From positions 1 to 64,000 of the forward strand of contig JAFKKG010000019.1 of assembly GCA_017305715.1 (NCBI GenBank): a stretch of DNA of 64,000 nt, written 5' to 3'. Shown one piece after another: positions 62,509 to 64,000 of this stretch (positions are counted from its first letter, which is position 1; every line of letters begins with the position of its first letter). Origin of the DNA: Hyphomicrobiales bacterium (lineage in GTDB: Bacteria > Pseudomonadota > Alphaproteobacteria > Rhizobiales > Xanthobacteraceae). The position numbers and the translations under genes were made by a program. The notes beneath the pieces were generated by a model. That model did not search any database. It was given only the letters and a program-made list of their open reading frames with translations, and had not been told where the DNA came from.

Positions 62509-63250
62509 TCTCAAAGGACGTGTTGCCCTCGTGACGGGAGGCGGACGGGATGTGGGTGCTGCGATCTCGAAAATGCTGGCCGAACGGGGCGCGAGCATCG
62601 CGGTCAACTACCATAGTTCGAAGGCCGCGGCCGAGGCTGTTGTCGCCGAGATCGAGAAGGCCGGTGGCAAGGCAAAAGCCTATCAGGCCGACATATCGGA
62701 TGCCGAAATGGTCAGGCAAATGGTCGCGAGCATCAAGAGCGATTTCGGTGGACTCGATATCCTCGTCAACAATGCCGGGCTGGTGTTTCGCAAGCGCTTC
62801 AGCGAGAGCACGCCCGAGGATTGGAAAAAGCAGATCGATACCTGCCTGTATGGTGCGCTGAACTGCTCCCACAGTGCCGGACCGCTGCTGGAAGCGTCGG
62901 GCCGCGGCCGTATCATCTCGATCATGGGGGACTCCTCCCGGGTCGGCGAGTCCGGGCTGGCGCTGGCCGCGGCGGCGCGTGCCGGCACCATCGCGCTGAT
63001 GAAGTCGCTGGCGCGCGAATGGGGCCGCTCCGGCGTGACAGCCAATTCGATCTCGCTGGGCCTGATCGAGACCTCGCACGACAAGGCATGGGTGGACGCC
63101 AACCGCGAAAAGCTGGTCAAGGCCTATGCCATCCGCCGGCTGGGATTGCCATCCGACGTTGCGCCGCTGGTCACGCTACTGGCATCCGATGCCGGGAGCT
63201 GGATTACCGGACAGGTCATCAGCGTCAACGGCGGATACAGCATGGTCTAG
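62501..63250 (+). CDS. SDR family protein without the canonical Tyr-x3-Lys
   Basis: A 249-aa SDR-fold protein with TGGGRDVG near residue 12, NNAG near 90 and tail GQVISVNGG. At the catalytic site the usual YxxxK is replaced: the sequence reads LALAAAARAGTIAL, with Ala and Arg at the Tyr and Lys positions. The Ser position is also changed (SIMGDSSRVGE). Standard dehydrogenase chemistry is therefore doubtful. GAGGAAAAGCTG precedes the ATG. It is part of the Mo-hydroxylase operon. Confidence 0.85.
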   Translation: MSDLKGRVALVTGGGRDVGAAISKMLAERGASIAVNYHSSKAAAEAVVAEIEKAGGKAKAYQADISDAEMVRQMVASIKSDFGGLDILVNNAGLVFRKRFSESTPEDWKKQIDTCLYGALNCSHSAGPLLEASGRGRIISIMGDSSRVGESGLALAAAARAGTIALMKSLAREWGRSGVTANSISLGLIETSHDKAWVDANREKLVKAYAIRRLGLPSDVAPLVTLLASDAGSWITGQVISVNGGYSMV

Positions 63251-63259
63251 GAGGCGACG

Positions 63260-64000
63260 ATGCTGCACGTCGATCTGATTGCCTCGATCGCAACGCTCCT
63301 CGATCGTCATGCGAAACAGCGACCCCAACAAATTGCCTATTGGGATGCGTCGCGGTCCGTCACGTATGCGGAACTTGCCAGGCGGACCGCTTCGATCGCA
63401 ACCAGCCTGGCGAAGGCCGGTCTGCGGGAAGGCGACAAGGTTGCGATCTATCTGCCGAACGGCGTCGACTGGATCGAGGCCTGCTTTGCCGCATTGCGCG
63501 CCGGTGCGGTGATCGTGCCCATCAGCTTCGACGCGGCGGAAGGCGAGATCAGCTATCGGCTGACGGACGCCGAATGCGGCCTTGTCATCACCACGGCCGC
63601 GAGAAAGGACCTGATCGGCAAAATCTGTCGTGACGCGGGGATCGCGCCGATGGCGATCTTCGCGGGTCCGGGGGCGGCACAGGCGGGGACGGCGCTGGCG
63701 GACCTCGCAGCAGGAAGCGCCACGGCGGCGCTCGATCCCGACGATATCGATCGTTCGTCCTTCATCGTCTATACGTCCGGCACGACCGGTCGGGCGAAGG
63801 GCGTACTGCTGTCATTGCGCGGCATGCTGTGGATCGCCGCGGCGTGCTGGGCGCCGGTCTGCGAGCTGACCGAGAAGGATGTCGTTCTATCGCCGCTGCC
63901 TCTGTTCCATTCCTATGGTCTCAACCTCTCGGTGCTCAGCGTGCTCGCCGTCGGCGCCAGCGAGCACATCATGGAAAAGTTTTCGCCGCAGCAAGCGCTC
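63260..64000 (+). CDS. AMP-dependent acyl-CoA synthetase/ligase, partial at window edge
   Basis: The frame opens at ATG 63260 after AGGAGG, 9 nt downstream of the SDR, and runs off the window end after 247 codons. It is a class I adenylate-forming enzyme: VTYAELARR near residue 38, GDKVAIYLPNGVDW, and the ATP motif YTSGTTGRAKG near 175. The C-terminal domain is outside the window. It likely converts the acid made by the MBL/Mo-hydroxylase steps to its CoA ester for the atypical crotonase and SDR. Confidence 0.88.
   Translation, partial: MLHVDLIASIATLLDRHAKQRPQQIAYWDASRSVTYAELARRTASIATSLAKAGLREGDKVAIYLPNGVDWIEACFAALRAGAVIVPISFDAAEGEISYRLTDAECGLVITTAARKDLIGKICRDAGIAPMAIFAGPGAAQAGTALADLAAGSATAALDPDDIDRSSFIVYTSGTTGRAKGVLLSLRGMLWIAAACWAPVCELTEKDVVLSPLPLFHSYGLNLSVLSVLAVGASEHIMEKFSPQQAL

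Overview
The window is GC-rich, gene-dense chromosomal DNA that looks like a soil or rhizosphere alphaproteobacterium of the Bradyrhizobium / Rhodopseudomonas type. This rests on base composition, on many HAAT, TctABC and Pot-type uptake systems paired with acyl-CoA enzymes, and on a multi-hairpin intergenic repeat of a style common in those genomes. The species assignment is inference. No tRNA, rRNA, CRISPR array, phage or conjugation gene was seen. The only clear mobile element is one IS630-type insertion with an internally deleted transposase.

Layout. (1) 398-5850, plus strand: two-subunit Rieske oxygenase, crotonase, SDR, HSL-type esterase and acyl-CoA dehydrogenase, a tight operon for an aromatic or cyclic acid. 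(2) 6040-14046, minus strand: a complete branched-chain-type ABC transporter with an AMP-forming acyl-CoA ligase inside the operon and a CrtI-like FAD protein at its head; a TetR regulator is divergent at 14271. (3) 15011-16260: a small conserved-type protein and the IS630 element. (4) 16295-26688: a LysR gene divergent from a flavin monooxygenase, alpha/beta hydrolase, MFS carrier, M24 peptidase-fold hydrolase, TctB-TctA-TctC and acyl-CoA dehydrogenase. (5) 26834-37871: GntR and acyl-CoA dehydrogenase (minus) divergent from an FAD reductase, a second branched-chain-type ABC transporter, two tandem crotonases and a CoA-transferase. (6) 37965-56022: two Pot-type ABC transporters flank an ATP-dependent hydantoinase/oxoprolinase pair, an Old Yellow Enzyme homologue, SDRs, a DAO-type oxidase and a PuuE-like NodB-fold hydrolase, with a cupin-XRE regulator. 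(7) 56207-64000: RpiR regulator, atypical crotonase, a molybdenum hydroxylase with a lactonase-like MBL gene between its small and large subunits, an SDR lacking the usual Tyr/Lys pair, and a CoA ligase cut by the window edge.

The common theme is one uptake system plus one activation, oxidation and thioester pathway per cluster, with a local regulator from a different family in most of them (TetR, LysR, GntR, XRE-cupin, RpiR). The clusters most likely to hold undescribed chemistry are region 7 (Mo-hydroxylase coupled to an MBL hydrolase) and region 6 (hydantoinase, NodB-fold hydrolase, OYE and amine oxidase). The best-supported regulatory signal is a pair of related operator-like sites at 28775-28791 and 28895-28909 in the promoter region divergent from the GntR operon.
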